A stretch of DNA of 64,000 nt, taken from positions 1-64,000 of the forward strand of contig CALFZO010000081.1 in the NCBI GenBank assembly GCA_937952305.1, in the 5' to 3' direction. The stretch is from an uncultured Anaerolineales bacterium (GTDB lineage: Bacteria > Chloroflexota > Anaerolineae > Anaerolineales > UBA6663). A model generated the notes under the pieces. The model was not told the DNA's origin and ran no database searches. It saw nothing but the letters and a program-made list of their open reading frames with translations. Positions 40,259-50,500 of this stretch are shown here, one piece after another. Each line of letters opens with the position of its first letter. Position 1 is the first letter of the stretch. The position numbers and the translations under genes were made by a program.

Positions 40259-41949
40259 CTATGGCGCAACTCGCTCCAGCCGCCTTCCGCCTGGACTACG
40301 GCCGCGACTTGGAGGCCGAAATCGCCCTGGTGCTGGCCGCCATCGCCGAGCATCAGCTTGACCCAGCGCCCTACCCGTCCCGGTGGCTGGCGCTCCGGCT
40401 GTTGGAAGGCGAGACCGCCCTGACCGCTCAGGTCCGATCCCGGCCCGGCGGCGAGGCCGTGGTGCGGCTGGCCCAGGCGCGCGCCGACCATCTGCGGACG
40501 GCCCATGGCGACGATGTGGAAGTGTTGGCCGCCGACCGGCGTTACGGCTTCATCAGCGGCGTGGCCCGCCAGGTGCTGCGGCGGCCGGCGCTGGACCGCG
40601 TCTCGCTGACCGAACGGATCGACGACTTCGTGACTCACCGCTGGCTGGGCCTGCCGATCTTCCTGGCCGTGATGTATGTGGTCTTCCGCCTGGTCATCGA
40701 CGTCTCGGCGCCCTTCTTGGACTGGGTAGACGGCGTCATCAACGGCCCGGTGGCTGGCACGCTGACGGCGGCGCTGACGGCCCTGGCCGCGCCGGATTGG
40801 CTGCGCTCGCTCATCATCAACGGGATTGTGGCCGGCGTCGGTGGCGTGCTGGTGTTTGTGCCCGGCCTGATGGTGCTGTTCTTTTTCCTGTCTTTGCTGG
40901 AGGACTCGGGCTATCTGGCGCGGGCGGCCTTCGTCATGGACCGTTTCATGCGCGTGGTCGGCCTGCACGGCAAGTCCTTCATCCCCATGATCCTGGGCTT
41001 CGGCTGCGCGGTGCCGGCCATCTACGCCACGCGCACGCTGGCCAGCCGCCGGGACCGCATCTTGACCTCCCTGCTCGTGCCGCTCATGTCGTGCTCGGCG
41101 CGCCTGCCGGTCTACGTCGTGTTCGGCCTGGCCTTCTTCGGGAGCCGGGCCGGCACCGTGATCTGGCTCATGTATGCGCTCGGTATCGGCGCCGCGATGC
41201 TGGCTGGGCTGATGTTCACCCGGACGCTGCTCAAACCGGACGCGGCCTCAGCCTTCGTCCTGGAGCTGCCGCCTTACCGCCGGCCGGCGCTGCGCGGCTT
41301 ACTCATCCACATGTGGGAACACACGCGCGAGTTCGTCCAAAAGGCCGGCACCGTGATCCTGGCCGTCTCGGCGCTGCTGTGGCTCTTGCTCAACCTGCCC
41401 TGGGGCGTGGCCGACCAGCGCGACTCGTACTTCGGCCGGGTCAGCGCCGCGATCAGCCCGGTCTTCGCGCCATTGGGCTTCGGCAACTGGGAGGCGGCGG
41501 GGGCGCTGGTGACCGGCTTCGCGGCCAAGGAGATCGTGGTCAGCACGCTGAGCCAAGTCTATGTCGGCGGGGCGGCGGCGGAGACGGCGGAGGCCCCGGC
41601 CGCGCTCGGCGAGCAGTGGCTGGCGGCGGCGGGCGGTTTCGGGCAGGCCCTGGTGGACTCGGGCCGCATTTTGCTGACCATCATCCCGGGCGTGTCCTTC
41701 GCGCCGGCTGAGACCGAGCCTGAAGACACGGCTTTGAGTGTGGCGCTGGGCCAGCACTTCACACCGCTGAGCGCGCTCGCCTTGCTCGTGTTCGTCCTGC
41801 TCTATGTGCCCTGCACGGCCACGCTCGGCGCGATCCGGCACGAGTTCGGGTGGCGCTGGGCGGCCCTCTCGGCGACTTACCAGACCGGGTTGGCGTGGTT
41901 GGCGGCCTGCCTCATCTACCAGGGCGGCCGCCTGCTCGGGCTGGCCTAG
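40255..41949 (+). CDS. feoB: FeoB membrane (permease) part, separate polypeptide
   Basis: A 564-aa protein: about 110 residues that match the FeoB GDI/linker region, then the transport part from TERIDDFVTHRWLGLPIFL on. Two Gate-like halves show conserved PMILGFGCAVPA and, later, CSARLPVYVVF, and helices to GRLLGLA at the end. No G domain. Together with the preceding gene it would make one ferrous iron transporter. ATGA overlap (40255-40258). Confidence 0.92.
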   Translation: MTMAQLAPAAFRLDYGRDLEAEIALVLAAIAEHQLDPAPYPSRWLALRLLEGETALTAQVRSRPGGEAVVRLAQARADHLRTAHGDDVEVLAADRRYGFISGVARQVLRRPALDRVSLTERIDDFVTHRWLGLPIFLAVMYVVFRLVIDVSAPFLDWVDGVINGPVAGTLTAALTALAAPDWLRSLIINGIVAGVGGVLVFVPGLMVLFFFLSLLEDSGYLARAAFVMDRFMRVVGLHGKSFIPMILGFGCAVPAIYATRTLASRRDRILTSLLVPLMSCSARLPVYVVFGLAFFGSRAGTVIWLMYALGIGAAMLAGLMFTRTLLKPDAASAFVLELPPYRRPALRGLLIHMWEHTREFVQKAGTVILAVSALLWLLLNLPWGVADQRDSYFGRVSAAISPVFAPLGFGNWEAAGALVTGFAAKEIVVSTLSQVYVGGAAAETAEAPAALGEQWLAAAGGFGQALVDSGRILLTIIPGVSFAPAETEPEDTALSVALGQHFTPLSALALLVFVLLYVPCTATLGAIRHEFGWRWAALSATYQTGLAWLAACLIYQGGRLLGLA

Positions 41950-41951
41950 CG

Positions 41952-42218
41952 ATGCTGTCCCAAGTTCTTGGTCTGCTGGAACAGCAGCGCGGCGGGCTGG
42001 GAGCGCGCGAGATCAGCCGCCAACTCGGCGTGCCGGCCAGCGCGCTGGGCGGCATGCTGGACCTGTTAGTCAGCCAGGGCCGGCTGGCCCGGGTCGAGCC
42101 TTGCGACACGGCCTGCGGCGCCTGCCCGGTGCAGAGCGAATGCAACTTGCTCGCCAGCCGGCAGCCGCGTTACGTGTTTGTGCGCCGGCATCACGCCGCG
42201 GGCCGCGACCAGGCTTGA
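41952..42218 (+). CDS. FeoC-like winged-helix Fe-S protein
   Basis: An 88-aa protein with a small winged helix (GLGAREISRQLGVPASALGGMLDLL) and then Cys51, Cys55, Cys58 and Cys64 in CDTACGACPVQSEC, as in FeoC, which is thought to sense or control Feo. It starts two bases after the FeoB stop. The tail is basic with RHHAAGRD. Confidence 0.85.
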   Translation: MLSQVLGLLEQQRGGLGAREISRQLGVPASALGGMLDLLVSQGRLARVEPCDTACGACPVQSECNLLASRQPRYVFVRRHHAAGRDQA

Positions 42219-42227
42219 CCGCGCCCT

Positions 42228-44243
42228 TTACCCGGCCTCCGCGCGCACTTCCACAATCAACACCGGCTCAGTCGGCTCAAACGCCAGCTCAAAACCGGCG
42301 CGGAAATCAGCGGCGGCGCGCACGGCTAGTACGGCCCCGGTCAGCACCGAACGCAGCCGGTAGGTCCGGTCGCCGACCAGCGGCGCCTGCACCCGCGCGC
42401 TGACGGCGGTACTGGCGTTGCGGAAGAGAACCACCACGCCCTCACCCTCTCGGCTCAGCCGCGCGAAGCCATCCCAGGCGACAACGCTGGGCGGCGCCCA
42501 ACTCCCCAACGGAAAGAAGCTCTCGTCCAACGCCACTGCGCCGCGCAGGTCCTTGTGCCAGCGCAGCATCCGCCCATACCACTCGACCACTTCGCCGCTC
42601 AGGCCACGCAGATCGCCGAGCAGCAGCGGGGCCGCTCCCAGCGCTGTCGCGAACTTTTCGCGCGGATCGCCGGTGTCCGCGCGCAGGTTGCCGATCAGCA
42701 TCGTCTCGGCCGGGATCGCCAGCGCCCGCTGGTAGAGCAGCGTGCGCGCCTGGCGCGGCCCGGCCGCGTCGTCGGTGTTGTCGCCGACATTGCTGATCCA
42801 GGCCAGGTCCGACGCACGCAGCAGCGCATAGTCGATGGTGTGCTTCTGGCCCCAGAGCTCAAAGGTCAGGTCGATGAGCACGTCCGGGCAGCGCGCGTAG
42901 ACGGCGCCCGTCACCGCCGCAATCGCCTCATAGATCCGCGCCACCGACTCGGCCGCGCTGGCATGCTCATGGCCGGCGGCGTGGCAGCCCGGCGCTTCGC
43001 CGTAAGCGTTGAAGACCGTGGTCAGATCCAGTTTCAGGTAAGCCAGCCGATAGCGCTCCACCAGCTCAATCAACCGGGCCGCCGCCAGCGGCGCGTAGCC
43101 GCCCGCCAGGCACATGACCATTTGCTCGCCAGCCGCGGTGAGCGTGGTCTTGGGCCGGCCGCGCGCATCGCGGCACTGGGCCGCCCGCAAAGCCGGAGTC
43201 GCAGCGAGCTCGGCCTCGTCGACGACGGCCAGCGGCGCCCACAGGCCGAGCCGCAGCCCGTGCGCGTCGACCAGATCGCGCAGCCCGTGCAGGCCGCCTG
43301 GGAAACGCTCCGCGCTGCCGGCATTGTCGCCATAGTGCGCCTGCCAGCCATCGTCGATCGTGAACACGTCGAAGCCCATCCGCGCAGCCAACGGCACCAG
43401 CGCCGCCACTGTCGCCGCATCGATGCGCGTGCCGAAGGGGTCCCAGGTGTTGTAATGCCAGGCCGGCGCCGCCGGCTTGCGGCGCCCAGCCGCCGTGGCC
43501 GCCGGCAGCACCCAGCGCGGGTCGGCCGCCCCGCCGTCCACGGCGAAGACCAGGCTCATCGCGGCCGGCGCCCAGCCGGTTTCAGCCGGCAGCTGCCGCT
43601 CGAGCGGGAAGAGGTCGGTGTCATACATCAGACGCACAAAGCCATCCCAGAACCAGCCCCCGGTCTCCGTCCGCTTGAGGTGTCCGGGAGCCTGGTTGAG
43701 GGCGGTTACGCTCTCGCCGGTGCGCGGGTTGCGGTAGACCACGGCGCAATCGTCGACACGCCCGGTGATGAAGGTCTCGCGCGGCCACGCGCCGTAGTGC
43801 GCCCACACCTGCAGATCGCCCGGCGCCCCGATCTCCACGGGCAGCGCCTCGACGGCCAGGCGCGTGATGGTGACAGCGTCGCGGCCGGTGTTCTCGATCC
43901 AGCAGCGCTTGTCCAAGCGCGGACCCTCGCACCGATAACCCACGCACACCGCCAGGGCGCGGGTGCGGTGACGCAGCCGCACCACCAGCGGAGCGCCGAA
44001 ATCTGTTTCCGGGAAGTGATCGGTCACGGCCTCCAAGTCCCAGGCGCCGTCCAGGCTGGTAACGCGTTCTCCATCCACGCAGAAATCAAACTCCGGCGTC
44101 CAGCGCCGATCGGCGCGCGCCGAACGCAGCAGATCGGTGCCGGTGAGGGCGTGGACGAGCTGCGTGGTGTAGAGCCCCACGGCGGGGTCGAACTCGATCA
44201 CGCGCCGAACAAAAGGATTGGCGCACTCCCAGGCTGGCGGCAT
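42228..44243 (-). CDS. GH36-type alpha-galactosidase
   Basis: A 671-aa glycoside hydrolase of clan GH-D. After an N-terminal beta supersandwich comes the barrel with GFDVFTIDDGWQ and the catalytic nucleophile Asp in YLKLDLTTVFN; the general acid/base is probably the Asp in SNVGDNTDDA. No signal peptide, so it acts inside the cell on small alpha-galactosides. I chose ATG 44243, with GAGGAG 10 bases upstream. Convergent with the feo operon, divergent from the MalT-like regulator, which could control it. Confidence 0.87.
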   Translation of the reverse strand: MPPAWECANPFVRRVIEFDPAVGLYTTQLVHALTGTDLLRSARADRRWTPEFDFCVDGERVTSLDGAWDLEAVTDHFPETDFGAPLVVRLRHRTRALAVCVGYRCEGPRLDKRCWIENTGRDAVTITRLAVEALPVEIGAPGDLQVWAHYGAWPRETFITGRVDDCAVVYRNPRTGESVTALNQAPGHLKRTETGGWFWDGFVRLMYDTDLFPLERQLPAETGWAPAAMSLVFAVDGGAADPRWVLPAATAAGRRKPAAPAWHYNTWDPFGTRIDAATVAALVPLAARMGFDVFTIDDGWQAHYGDNAGSAERFPGGLHGLRDLVDAHGLRLGLWAPLAVVDEAELAATPALRAAQCRDARGRPKTTLTAAGEQMVMCLAGGYAPLAAARLIELVERYRLAYLKLDLTTVFNAYGEAPGCHAAGHEHASAAESVARIYEAIAAVTGAVYARCPDVLIDLTFELWGQKHTIDYALLRASDLAWISNVGDNTDDAAGPRQARTLLYQRALAIPAETMLIGNLRADTGDPREKFATALGAAPLLLGDLRGLSGEVVEWYGRMLRWHKDLRGAVALDESFFPLGSWAPPSVVAWDGFARLSREGEGVVVLFRNASTAVSARVQAPLVGDRTYRLRSVLTGAVLAVRAAADFRAGFELAFEPTEPVLIVEVRAEAG

Positions 44244-44335
44244 ACGCGTGGATCTCCTCATCTGCGGGCTGAACGAATGCCGCCAGGATAGCACAGGGCC
44301 CGCCGGCGGGGAGTACAATACCTTCGGAAGCCGTC

Positions 44336-47068
44336 ATGGTCACCCACTTGCTCGCCACCAAGCTGCAGATACCGCAGGTCAGCGCGGCGCACATCCAGCG
44401 GCCGAGGCTGCTGGAGCACTTGCGAGCCGGGGCCGCCCGCCCGGTCACGCTGATCTCGGCGCCGGCCGGCTTTGGGAAAACGACGCTGGCCGCCGAATGG
44501 GCCGCCGCCTGCGGCTGGCCCGCGGCCTGGCTCACGCTGGAGGCCAGCGACAACGACCCCGCTCTGTTCTGGGCCTACCTGATCGCGAGCCTGCGCACCG
44601 TGGACGCCGGCCTGGGCCAGGAAACGCTCGCCGCCGCGAAGAGCCAGCCGCTCCCGCCGGCCGCCCATCTCCTGCCGCCGCTGCTCAACGAGATCAACGC
44701 CCTCCCCCACGCGCTGCTCCTGGTCCTGGATGATTACCACCTCATCGAAGCCCCGGTCATCCAGGCCGCGCTGACGTTCCTGATCGACCATCAGCCGCCG
44801 GGGCTGCACCTGCTCATCGCCACCCGCGCGGACCCGCCCCTGCCGGTCGCGCGCCTGCGCGGCCGCGGCCAATTGAACGAGCTGCGCCAGGCCGACCTGA
44901 GCTTCACGCTGGACGAGGCGGCGACTCTGCTGCGGCGGAGCGCGGGCGTTGACCTGGCGGCGGCTGACCTGGCTTTGCTGGCGGACCGGACCGAAGGCTG
45001 GGCGGCTGGGCTGCAGATGGCGGCCGCCTCGTTGCGCGGCCAGCCGCCGGCCGGCCTCAGCCCCTTCATCCGCGCCTTCTCCGGCACTCACCGACACGTG
45101 CTGGACTACCTGGTCGAGGAAGTCCTGCGCCGGCAGCCCGAAGACATCCAGACCTTCCTCCTGCGGACCTCCATCCTCGCGCGTTTAACCGGCCCGCTGT
45201 GTGATGCCGTCCTGGCAGAGGATGGCGCTGATGCACGCGAGGCCGCGGACGGACCTCGCCAGCGCCCGCCAGCCGCCGAGGTCCTGCAGCGCCTGGAACA
45301 GGCCAACCTGTTCGTGACCGCCCTGGACGGGCAGCGCACGTGGTATCGCTACCATGCGTTGTTCGCCGACCTGCTCCGGCATCGCCTCAACCGCGACCAG
45401 CCGGAGCTTGAGCGCGCTCTCCACGCCCGCGCCTGCGCGTGGCTCGCCCGCCAGGGGCAGTTGGCGGAGGCCATCCCGCATGCTCTGGCCGCCGGCGCTT
45501 ATGAGCAGGCCGCCGTTCTGATGCAACAGGCGGTGCCCGCGGCCTGGAAAGAGGGCGAGGTTCTGGGCTGGGGCGGCTGGTTCAAGGCACTGCCAGAAAC
45601 CGTGCTGCGCGCGCACCCGCAGCTGGTTCTGTTTGATGCCGTCCACCAGCTCCTGAGCGGCCGGTCACAGTCCGAGGCCGAAGACCGCGTGCAGGCCATT
45701 GATTTGGCCGCACTGCGCGCGCCCGTGGACAGCCAGGCCAAGGTCGTGCACGCCATCCTGGCCCTGCTGCGCGGAGAGCTGGCGCAGGGCCGCGCCTTGG
45801 CGCTGGAAGCCTTGGAGCGCCTGCCAGAGACCGACCTCTTCCGCGGCCTAGCCATCCGCACGGTCAGCGGCATCGCCATGTTCAGCGGCGACCTGGCCGA
45901 AGTGGAAAAGCTCCTGGACGAGGATGCGCGCGCCTGCCAGGCGGCCGGCGACCGGCTCGGCGCGTCCGCGTCGTTGCGGCGGCTCGGCTCCGTCGTCTAT
46001 CTGCAGGGCCGGCTGCACGCGGCCTGGGACTACTACCAGCAGGCCGTGGCGCTAAGCGTGGATGCGCGCGGCCAACCGTGGCCCAGCGCCGGCCGCGCCA
46101 TGATTCACCTGGGCGAGGTCGCGTTCGATTGGAATGACCTCGCGGCCGCCCAAGACTTCGCCACGGAGAGCATCGTGCTGCTGGCCGACGTCTACCCCAC
46201 CTGGTGCCTGAGCGGCCACCTGTTGTTGGCGCGCCTGCGCCAGGCCGGCGGGGATGCGGCTGGGGCCACCCAAGCGCTCGAGAACGCGCGCCGGATCGCG
46301 CGCAGCTCGGAGACGCGGCTGGATGACTTGCTGGTGGGCGTCCACCAAGCGCGCCTGTGGCTGCGCCAGGGCCAGACGGAGGCGGCGGCGCGCTGGGCGG
46401 CCGAGCAAGCGCCCAGCGCCGGCCGCACCGCTGGAACCGGCCCCCGTGACTTGGAAGCCTTCGTTGCCACCACCTACCTGCGCGAGGTCGAGCAGACGAC
46501 GCTAGCGCGCCTGGCGTTGGCCACCGGACAGCCCGCCCAGGCGCTGGAGCGGCTGGCGCCGCTGCTGGCGACGGCTGAACGCCAGGGCCGGGTAGGCAGC
46601 GTCATCGAAATTCGGACTTTGCAGGCACTCGCCTGGCAGGCCGCCGGGGACCGCGAGCGCGCTGTCGCCGCGCTGGAACAAGCGCTGTGCGCCGCGGAGC
46701 CGGAGGGCTTTGTGCGCGTCTTCCTGGAGGAAGGCGAGCCGCTCCGCCGCTGGCTGGCCCAGGTGAGTGGCCCAGGCACGGGCTACGCGCGCAAACTCCT
46801 GGCCTCAGCCGAGGCGGGGCCGCCGGCGCCGAATGGGCGCGCCGCCTCGGGCACAGGCGGGCTGGTCGAACCGTTGAGCGACCGCGAGTTAGAGGTCTTG
46901 CGCCTGATCGCCGCCGGCCTCTCCAACCAGGCCATCGCCGATCAGCTCGTCTTATCGCTCTATACGGTCAAATTCCACACCTACAATCTCTACGGGAAAC
47001 TCGGTGTCCACACCCGCACCCAGGCCGTCGGCCGGGCCCAAACCCTAGGCCTGCTGACCCGCCCTTGA
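44336..47068 (+). CDS. MalT-like LuxR-family transcriptional activator
   Basis: A 910-aa regulator: Walker A APAGFGKTT (about 43-51) and Walker B LLLVLDDYH in an ATPase (STAND) core, a long array of TPR-like helices (about 370-780), and a C-terminal LuxR winged-type helix-turn-helix (LSDRELEVLRLIAAGLSNQAIADQLVLS). MalT-type activators sense small molecules, ATP and sugars. It is divergent from the GH36 gene across 92 bases, so regulating that gene is a fair guess. Confidence 0.93.
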   Translation: MVTHLLATKLQIPQVSAAHIQRPRLLEHLRAGAARPVTLISAPAGFGKTTLAAEWAAACGWPAAWLTLEASDNDPALFWAYLIASLRTVDAGLGQETLAAAKSQPLPPAAHLLPPLLNEINALPHALLLVLDDYHLIEAPVIQAALTFLIDHQPPGLHLLIATRADPPLPVARLRGRGQLNELRQADLSFTLDEAATLLRRSAGVDLAAADLALLADRTEGWAAGLQMAAASLRGQPPAGLSPFIRAFSGTHRHVLDYLVEEVLRRQPEDIQTFLLRTSILARLTGPLCDAVLAEDGADAREAADGPRQRPPAAEVLQRLEQANLFVTALDGQRTWYRYHALFADLLRHRLNRDQPELERALHARACAWLARQGQLAEAIPHALAAGAYEQAAVLMQQAVPAAWKEGEVLGWGGWFKALPETVLRAHPQLVLFDAVHQLLSGRSQSEAEDRVQAIDLAALRAPVDSQAKVVHAILALLRGELAQGRALALEALERLPETDLFRGLAIRTVSGIAMFSGDLAEVEKLLDEDARACQAAGDRLGASASLRRLGSVVYLQGRLHAAWDYYQQAVALSVDARGQPWPSAGRAMIHLGEVAFDWNDLAAAQDFATESIVLLADVYPTWCLSGHLLLARLRQAGGDAAGATQALENARRIARSSETRLDDLLVGVHQARLWLRQGQTEAAARWAAEQAPSAGRTAGTGPRDLEAFVATTYLREVEQTTLARLALATGQPAQALERLAPLLATAERQGRVGSVIEIRTLQALAWQAAGDRERAVAALEQALCAAEPEGFVRVFLEEGEPLRRWLAQVSGPGTGYARKLLASAEAGPPAPNGRAASGTGGLVEPLSDRELEVLRLIAAGLSNQAIADQLVLSLYTVKFHTYNLYGKLGVHTRTQAVGRAQTLGLLTRP

Positions 47069-47232
47069 ACCGCGCCAGCCTCTTTCCCATACTTTCGCCT
47101 GTCCCCGGCCATACCTGATTGGGGGTATACCAGAGATGCCCCACCGGGCGCCCCGCCCGGCTCGAGGTCGCCCGCGATTCCAGCCAATCCGGGAGCCTGG
47201 GCCAGGCCCGCTCCCGCAGCCGAGAGGTCCCC

Positions 47233-47511
47233 ATGAACCCGCCGCCCCGCCCGCCGAAGCCGCACCCGACAACCTATCGCATCCAGGTGCAGGGCTGCGT
47301 CGACGCGCCTTGGTCCGATTGGTTCAACGGTCTGACGCTGGCCGTGGACTCGGACGCTGAGCCGGAACCCTGCACAACGCTCATTGGCCCCGTGCCTGAC
47401 CAGGCCGCCCTGCGCGGCGTCCTAAACCAGCTCTGGGACCTGAACCTGACCCTGATCTCGGTCGCCCAGATCGCGGCCACGTCCGAAGAGGAGGCCCGGC
47501 ATGACCGCTGA
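47233..47511 (+). CDS. Small conserved-looking protein upstream of the PEP-synthase-like gene
   Basis: A 92-aa protein with YRIQVQGCVDAPWSDWFNGL, TTLIGPVPDQAALRGVLNQLWDLNLTLISV: a compact alpha-beta fold often seen as a tiny unnamed open reading frame near signal genes in Chloroflexota and actinobacteria. The ATG at 47233 follows GAGAGGTCCCC; it overlaps the start of the next gene by 11 bases, so translation is coupled. I cannot assign a role. Confidence 0.72.
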   Translation: MNPPPRPPKPHPTTYRIQVQGCVDAPWSDWFNGLTLAVDSDAEPEPCTTLIGPVPDQAALRGVLNQLWDLNLTLISVAQIAATSEEEARHDR

Positions 47512-50500
47512 GTATGTCCTGGCGCTGAACGACCAGCGGGCCACGCTCGCCCTGGTCGGCGGTAAAGGCGCGTCCCTGGCGCGGCTCGCGGACGCCGGCC
47601 TGCCGGTGCCGGCTGGATTCCACGTCACCACGACGGCCTACAATGCAGCCGTCGCCGCCAACGGCCTCGCGCCGCGCATCGCGCAGGCGCTGACCGCGGC
47701 CGACGCCGCCCGGCCCGAGACCCTGGAAGCCGCCTCCCACACTATCCAGGCTGCCTTCGCCCAAGCCGTCATGCCGGCAGACATCGCCGAGGCCATCGCC
47801 CAGGCCTATGCCGCCTTGGACGCGGACGCCGTCGCCGTGCGCTCCTCGGCCACGGCTGAGGACTTGCCCGAGTTGTCCTTTGCCGGCCAGCAGGAGACCT
47901 TCCTCAACGTCCGCGCCCTGCCCGACCTGCTGGACAAGGTCAAGCGCTGCTGGGCGTCCCTCTGGACGGCGCGCGCCATCGGCTACCGCCTGCAACACCA
48001 GATCGACCAGACCGAGGTGAGCCTGGCTGTCGTCGTCCAGCGCCTGGTGGCCGCCGAAGCCGCCGGCGTCCTCTTTACGGCCCAGCCCATCACTGGCGCG
48101 CGCGATCAAGCCCTGCTGACCGCGGCCTGGGGCCTGGGCGAGGCCATCGTCGGCGGCCTGGTCACACCGGATACGCTCACGCTGGATAAGGCCAGCGGCC
48201 GGGTGCTGGCGCGCGACATCGCCGACAAACAGGTGCTGACGGTGCGGCTGGAGACGGGCACCGCCGAGCAACCAGTGCCCGCAGCCCAGCGCCGCGCGCC
48301 CGTGTTGACGGACGCGCAGGCCGCCGAACTCGTGCGGCTGGGCGGGCGGATTGAGCAGCTCTACGGCCAGCCCCTGGACATCGAGTGGGCCCTGGCGGAC
48401 GGGCGCTTCGTGCTCCTGCAGGCCCGGCCGATTACGGCGCTGCCGCCGGAGGCGGCCCGGCCGGAGGTGCCCGCGCCGACCGACTGGAAGCTCCCGCCCG
48501 GCACGTACGCGTTGGTTCGCAACAACATCGTCGAGTTGATGCCAGCCCCGCTGACGCCGCTCTTCGGCACGCTTGGGCGGGCCGCTATCAACGCCAGCCT
48601 GCGGCGCAGCTTGAATGCGTTCGGCTTGGGCGGCGTCATGCCGGACGAGATCATCCGCACCGTCAATCAATACGCCTACAACAACGGCTCGCTCAGCGCG
48701 GGCGGCCTGGCGCGCGTGCTGCTGGGCGCCGGCTCGATCATGCGGGCCATGTTCACGGGCGCGGTGGAGCGCTGGACCGAGGCCGCCCGGCCGCACTACA
48801 TCGCGACCGTGGCGGCCTGGGAAGCCAAACCCTGGCGCACGTTGACCTCGTCCGCGCTGGTCGACGCGGCCCGGCAACTGACCGAGGCCGCCATCGACGC
48901 TTATACCGCGCTGGTGTCCGGGGTCATTCCGGCCGCCTGGATTACCGAGGCCGTCTTCACAGGCCTCTACGACCGCCTGATCAAGCGGCGCGGCGACCCG
49001 ACCGCCGCGACCTACCTGCTCGGCTATGAGAGTGTGCCGATCCGGGCCGACCAAGCGCTCTTCGGCCTGGCCGAGTGGGCGCGGACGCAGCCGGCGCTGC
49101 GTGATTACCTGGCGCGCACCCCGGCCGCGCGCCTGGCGGCTCCGGGCGAGACCGCCCCCGCCGACATTGCGCCCGCGCTCTGGCAAGACTGGCGGGGACG
49201 CTTCCAGAGCCACCTGAAAGCGTTCGGGCATACCCTCTACGATCTGGACTTCATCCATCCGACGCCGGCCGACGACCCCGGGCCGGTGCTGGACGCCTTC
49301 AAGCTGTACCTGCGCGGTCAGGGGGTTGACCCGGCGGCCCGGCAGCGCGCGTCGGAACAGCGCCGCGAGCAAGCGGCGCAGGCGGTGCGGGCGCGTTTGC
49401 GCGGCTGGCGGCTCAACGTCTTCAATACCTGGCTGACACGGGCCCAGAAATTCGCACCGCTGCGCGAGGACGGCCTGGCCGAGGTCGGGCTGGCGTACCC
49501 GCTCATCCGGCAGATGCTGCGCGAAGCTGGCCGCCGCTTCGTTCAGGCCGGCGCCCTCAAAGATGCGGACGACATCTTCTGGCTGACCGAGGCCGAAGTG
49601 CGCCAAGTCGCCCGGCAGCTGGATGCCGGGGAGCCGGTCGAGCAACTGGCCGTGCACGTGCCGCGGCGCCGGGCCGAGCATGAGGCCGCGCTGCGCGTCA
49701 ACCCGCCGCTGGCCCTGCCGCAGATGAAAGTTTTCGGGTTCGATCTCATGTCGCTCAAGGGCCGGCGCGGGCGCGGCGGCTCTGGCGATGTGATCAAGGG
49801 CGTCGCCTGCAGCGCCGGCCGCGTCACGGGCCCGGCGCGCGTGCTGCTCGGGCCGGACGACTTCCACCAGATGAGGCCCGGCGATGTGTTGGTGGCTCCG
49901 ATCACCACGCCGGCCTGGACGCCATTGTTCGCGCTGGCTTCGGCCGTCGTCACCGATGTGGGCGGGCCGCTCAGTCACGGCAGCATTGTGGCCCGTGAGT
50001 ATGGCCTGCCGTCGGTGCTGGGGACGGGCGTGGCCACCCGGCGCATCCGCAGCGGGCAAATCGTGACCGTCGATGGCGGCGCCGGCACGGTCACGCTCAC
50101 CGAGAAGTTTGAGTCGCCGGGGCCGGCGCCGCTGGATTGGCGTCCGCCTGACCCACAGGGCTTCTACATGCGCACCAGCGTGGTGGACTTGTTACCGAAC
50201 CCGGTCAGCCCGCTGTTTGCCACCTGGGGCATCCCGCGCATGGTAGCGCAGATGACGCCCATCGGTCAGCGGCTGACGCGGTCCCGGCCCATCCTGCAAA
50301 CGGACTACTTCACCACCATCAACGGCTACGGCTACATGAACGCCCGCTTCCCGGCCCGGGCCTGGTGGTGGATTATCACGGGCTTGCTGCCCGCGTATCC
50401 GCGCATGCTGACCACGCTGGTCTCCTACTGGCGCGAGGAGGCCCGGCCGGAGTACCAGGCCGTGGCGGCCCGCTGGACCGGCCGGAACTTGGCGGGCCTC

